From the NCBI GenBank assembly GCA_036320915.1, contig JAXBDG010000009.1, positions 1,674,001-1,738,000 of the forward strand: a DNA stretch of 64,000 nucleotides, in the 5' to 3' direction. Source of the DNA: Linnemannia elongata (Eukaryota > Mortierellomycota > Mortierellomycetes > Mortierellales > Mortierellaceae). A program made the translations under genes and the position numbers. The notes under the pieces were generated by a model. The model had not been told where the DNA came from and ran no database searches. It saw nothing but the letters and a program-made list of their open reading frames with translations. Positions 60,466-64,000 of the stretch are shown here, piece by piece (positions within the stretch are counted from its first letter, which is position 1; each line of letters starts with the position of its first letter).

Positions 60466-61047
60466 ATGGCAGGCAAGGATAAGATCAAGGGTGAAGGGGA
60501 AGTGTGAAGGAGGAACGACGGTCGTTCAGAGTGTATGGGAGGGTGTGGGTGTGTATGTATGATTGCGTGCTGGAAAAGGAGTCGGAGGGACAGGGGAGGA
60601 GTCCAAGGGAGAAGAGAGGGAGTAGGGGCCGAGGGACAGGGGAAGGAGAAGCGAGGTGGATGGGTGTGTGTTTGAGGTTGTCGATGCACTCAAGAATGCC
60701 AGAGGTAAATGAGGAGAGAAGGTGAGAGTGTTTTGTCGAGGTCGTGAGTTGTCGAATGTCGTTTGCCGTGTGAGTGTGAAGAAGAGTGTAGAAAGGAATG
60801 AAAGGAATAGAGGGAAGGAGATCCGAGTGATTCAAAGTTTCTCGTTTGGGTCTGAGAAGAGAGGTGAAGAAAAAAAAAAAAAAAAGAGAGAGAGAGATAG
60901 AGACAACCGCACAAAGGACGACAGCGAAATTGAAACCGATCTCATTTAGTACACAAGAAAGGGTCCGTGACCCTTCGTTTTGCTAAGCATTGCACGTGAT
61001 CACGTTTTTTTACTATGGATGTGGCACTTTCTGAGTCTAGACCTCTT
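60466..61047. other. TRPY upstream region / Erv46 3' UTR
   Basis: 582 bases between two minus-strand genes: purine-rich with GTGTGT clusters, A16 followed by (GA)n at 60870-60898, and no convincing open frame. Confidence 0.5.
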
Positions 61048-62917
61048 CTAGAGGGCCTTGCCGAGCTCCATCTTCCGCTTGAGCGTCCTCTCCGCGCGCC
61101 AGATGGCTCCGTCGATAATGCCGGCTACCGTAAAGATACCTCCAACGATAGCACACACTCCTGTCAAGAACGACGTAAATGACTTGCGCTCCTCCTTCTG
61201 AATCACCAGCATTGGCGAGATATCAAAGTTAAAGAACACACCTGCAAGACCAACAAACAACGGAAAAGAATGATTAGAATCGCTGAAAGTGCACGCGTCC
61301 GTCATAAGAAAAGGATAATGGTGGTGTCAAGAGCAATATGGGGGATTGGTTACCTGGCAAGCCGTTGGGCGGCATGACCATGCCCATGGCGTTCTTCTGA
61401 AGCAAGTCGCGGTTGAACTGCGTGACAGAATACTGATTGGTGTTGACTGGCAGCCTGTTCAGATAAATGTATTTTGTCCCAACAACTTTGACATAGTACT
61501 GGAACATGTGCAAGCCTTCTGCTTCATCGACGCGCTGATCATCCAGAGGGTTGTGGACGTTTGGGACCTTCTCACCAAAGCTGAGACTCTTGATGTGGTG
61601 CGAGAAGTCCAGTCCATGCTGGAGGTATTGCTGAATGTCGTGGACGTGCGCGTTTCCGCTCTGGAAGGAACGACCAGGAGCAATGTGGAAGTTTCCTGCG
61701 ACCTTGTTGACAGTAATCTGGCCGTGCATTCTGCATCCCTGGTCTGCTTGTTCCTTCATCTTATCTAAGTATCCCTCACGAACGCACTAGATTATTTAGA
61801 AATCAGAACATGCGTTAGCAACTTGAAGAGCAAAGTGATTGTCGTTTTTCAGACTATAGCGAACAAGGCTTCCAAAGCACAACCTGGAAATTTACCTGCT
61901 CAATGCCTTCAGGGCGGCTGAAGGCCCATCCAGAACGGACATATGCCTGCCTGACGTCCTCGCAAGTATTGCAGCATCCACTTTCGGGCTTGATTGCGCC
62001 ACCACAGTCTCCACAGTAGTCTGGTCCAACCTCTTTGGGATCTGGGCCAGTGTCACCCAAGTCTATTTTTTGTCAGAACAAAGAACGGAAATGATTAGGA
62101 TAACGATCTGTTGTGATTTCTATACCCACCAGTTCTTCAATCCAGGGGTACAAGTCGCAAGCTCTTACTGGGTGCTCTTTCACGCTTGATCTCAGAACCA
62201 TCGGGCGACAACTGGACCTTGTAGACTGAATGAGAAATATCGCTCTGGTGCTCTCCTGCAACATCCATGACGTCCAGCGTCAAGACTAATTGTAACAATG
62301 AAGCAAAGACGTTTATCAGTATCCTCTGCACGTAGCTTGACGCACAGACATAGTATCGGGCCCATACCACATGTCTCCACTGCCCTTTAACAACAACTAA
62401 ACAGCAATAAACGATAATAAAAGCTACAATAGCGCGAGAACGTACTGTAGCAAGGGATCTTGGGGAAGGAGATGTCAAAGTCAATGGCCATCTTGGCTTT
62501 CCTGCCGCCATCAACAATAAGCGAGGATTCGACGTGCACCGACCGGTAGTCAAAGAATTCGCCCAACAGCAGGACCGCAATAACAAATGCACTCACAAGC
62601 GTTACTATTGATCAAACGGTTCAAGAAATAAGAAAAGGTAGCAAGCAGGTGAGTAGGTTCGCTTCGAGATGGCGGAACCTTGGTCATCCCTAGAGTCTTA
62701 CTTGTCCTCATCCAAGAGACTTCGCGTCGGGTGTCCTTTCTCTCAAGGAACAAACCAGATCGCCGAGTCTCTAAAGCCAGTTAAAACAATGCAATCGCTT
62801 GTGATAAGGACGCGAGTATGTACCTACGGCGCCGGTGGAGGTCTTGACTCGAAAGTCATCTAGGGTTTTGGCGTAGGCGTCAAAGTTCTTAAAACGGCTC
62901 AGGGTCGATTTCACCAT
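61048..62917 (-). CDS. ERV46: ER-Golgi cargo receptor Erv46 (ERGIC3)
   Basis: Cycling membrane protein of COPII vesicles that works with Erv41 as a cargo receptor and retrieval factor. Six exons (complement): 62824-62917, 62446-62604, 62169-62285, 61896-62062, 61354-61786, 61048-61241; in frame, 387 residues (human ERGIC3 383). Short cytosolic start (LSRFKNFDAYAKTLDDFRVK), TM1 (LVSAFVIAVLLLGEFF), a large lumenal domain with KMAIDFDISFPKIPC, the conserved Cys pairs CGDCGGA ... CCNTCEDVRQAYVRSGWAFS and CRMHGQITVNKVAGNFHIAP, FSHHIKSLSFGEKVPNVHNP, and TM2 (FLTGVCAIVGGIFTVAGII). All family cysteines of the CxxC/CCxxC type are visible. Divergent from MCTS1 by 406 bases. Confidence 0.95.
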
Positions 62918-63323
62918 TGTGAAAAACAGAGAGTAGGTCGAGGATCCTGATGTTGTTGTTCTGAATGAAAACGAAGGTTTGTAGACAGAAAGGCAAGTCC
63001 GAGGAAAGAGGAAGAAGGAGGAGGAGGGAGGAAGGAGTGAAGAAGAAGACCACAAAGTCGAGATGAAAAAGAAAGGGAACAAAGTTCCATACAACGGACA
63101 AACAGAGCAGCGAGCTGGACAAATGCAAGCCAATCAAAATCGAAGAACCTCTCTCGCCCAAAGATATTCAAAAGGCTATCACGGAAGGCCCGATCGTCGC
63201 TTTTGCTGCAGGCAAAACTCTTATTTATTTTTCTCTTACAAGTGATACTCTTGCTTTTTGTTGACACCAATACACGAACCTCAGCAACCCACAGCAGACA
63301 GATAGACGAACAGAAAGACAAGC
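62918..63323. promoter_or_regulatory. Divergent promoter region, ERV46 / MCTS1
   Basis: 406 bases between divergent start codons. No TATA or CCAAT box was recognised with confidence; purine-rich near ERV46. Confidence 0.4.
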
Positions 63324-64000
63324 ATGTTCAAAAAGTAATGTAGCAACGCAACAACCGCCAAGGAAGACAGGAGCAACCAAGTCTTGCACTCATTCACTCA
63401 TGCAAAGGGTGCACCCGCAGAATAGACTTTACTTCAAACTGCAGCCATGGAATCAGATTGGACGACAGAGCAACCCAGCAAAGACAGGACATACAACAGC
63501 AAAGAACTTGGACCTTGAGGACTGTATGAGAACGACTACGGCACTTTGGCGCAGGACAATCAACATTCAATTGAAAGGCCACACACTCTCTCTCAGTACA
63601 TAACCGCTTACACCTACTCGACGCCTCTTCAACTTACCACACAACTACATTGAAAATAGGTTCAACATCAAGGAGGACGTCACAGGACACACCCAGGTCA
63701 AGTCCTCAGTCCAGCGCGCAATCCGCGCCAAGATCTTGGAGCAGTACAAGGAGGGTATCGAAGGCATCATTGACGATGTCATGCCCAAGAAGTCGCCCCT
63801 CATCCTCATGAAATGGTACGGTCCTTTCTTCGCATTTTTGAGTCGTCGTTCTTGTTGACATGATGCTTGATCTGGCATGGGCTAATATGTTGTTTTTTTC
63901 TACAATTAAACCCACCGTGATAACATCCTCTATGATTTAGCCACGAACACATCAACCTTATCGTCATGAACAACGAGGTCCTCTTCTTCAACCACTTTGA
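63324..64000 (+). CDS. MCTS1/Tma20 translation factor, 3'-truncated by window edge
   Basis: Partner of DENR (Tma22) in ribosome recycling and re-initiation; it binds the 40S subunit. Visible exons: 63324-63334 (only 11 bases, MFK plus two bases of the next Lys), 63660-63815 and 63941 onward, past the window. The joined N terminus MFKKFNIKEDVTGHTQVKSS, then DDVMPKKSPLILMKC and HEHINLIVMNNEVLFF, closely follow MCTS1 (MFKKF..., MPKKDP, CHEHIEIL). The C-terminal PUA domain lies mostly outside the window. The 11-base first exon is inferred from frame and family start; the intron is 325 bases. Coding identity is confident; the first exon is moderately so. Confidence 0.9.

Overview
The window is nuclear DNA of a filamentous fungus. 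It has spliceosomal introns in nearly every gene (donors GTAAGT/GTATGT-like, acceptors mostly TAG), small intergenic spaces and long homopolymer and CT/CA tracts. Gene content and intron density suggest an early-diverging lineage: an animal-type Na+/K+ P-ATPase, a Snapin-like protein, a homeodomain protein fused to a TFIIS-type domain, and intron-rich housekeeping genes. Mortierellomycota is my best guess, but this is inference from style and not a measured placement. There is no sign of a plasmid, phage, CRISPR array, rRNA gene or transposon.

Layout, left to right. 1-5221: 3' part of ribosomal protein uL2 (+) facing a type IIC P-type ATPase (-). 5222-10533: a 5.3-kb stretch with no convincing gene, upstream of the ATPase. 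10534-22080 (all -): V-ATPase subunit C, a FHIP (Fts-Hook-interacting) protein, a DDX3/Ded1-Vasa type helicase and a 14-TM MFS transporter. 23595-25055 (+): exosome subunit Rrp45. 25209-34079 (-): ALG3 mannosyltransferase and a long ABCC (MRP) transporter. 36256-38065 (+): monopolin Csm1/Pcs1. 38424-47597 (-): a homeodomain/TFIIS-N/PP1-docking protein, a Snapin-like protein and Tom70. 47940-48800 (+): complex I subunit NDUFA5. 49035-51578 (-): Golgi pH regulator GPHR. 52142-54393 (+): Golgi GDPase Gda1. 54756-62917 (-): two small secreted Gly/Trp-rich proteins, a TRPY/Yvc1-type channel and Erv46. 63324-end (+): start of MCTS1/Tma20.

I rebuilt exon structures by hand from splice sites, keeping reading frame and family similarity, so each multi-exon gene carries an exon list that closes in frame. 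Many genes serve the endomembrane system: V-ATPase and GPHR (lumenal pH), Gda1 (GDP removal for Golgi glycosylation), ALG3 (N-glycan precursor), Erv46 (ER-Golgi cargo), FHIP and Snapin-like (endosome/lysosome traffic), and the Yvc1 and ABCC transporters. GPHR/Gda1 and Tom70/NDUFA5 are divergent pairs whose products share an organelle.

The most interesting item is the 1076-residue protein at 38424-43148. It joins a degenerate homeodomain, a TFIIS N-terminal (LW) domain, an RVxF-type PP1 docking site and a FUS-like YG-repeat tail. This is the architecture expected of a fungal counterpart of animal PNUTS and plant LUMINIDEPENDENS. The secreted WRGGG-repeat protein at 56061-56357 is the best candidate for an undescribed small effector or antimicrobial protein.
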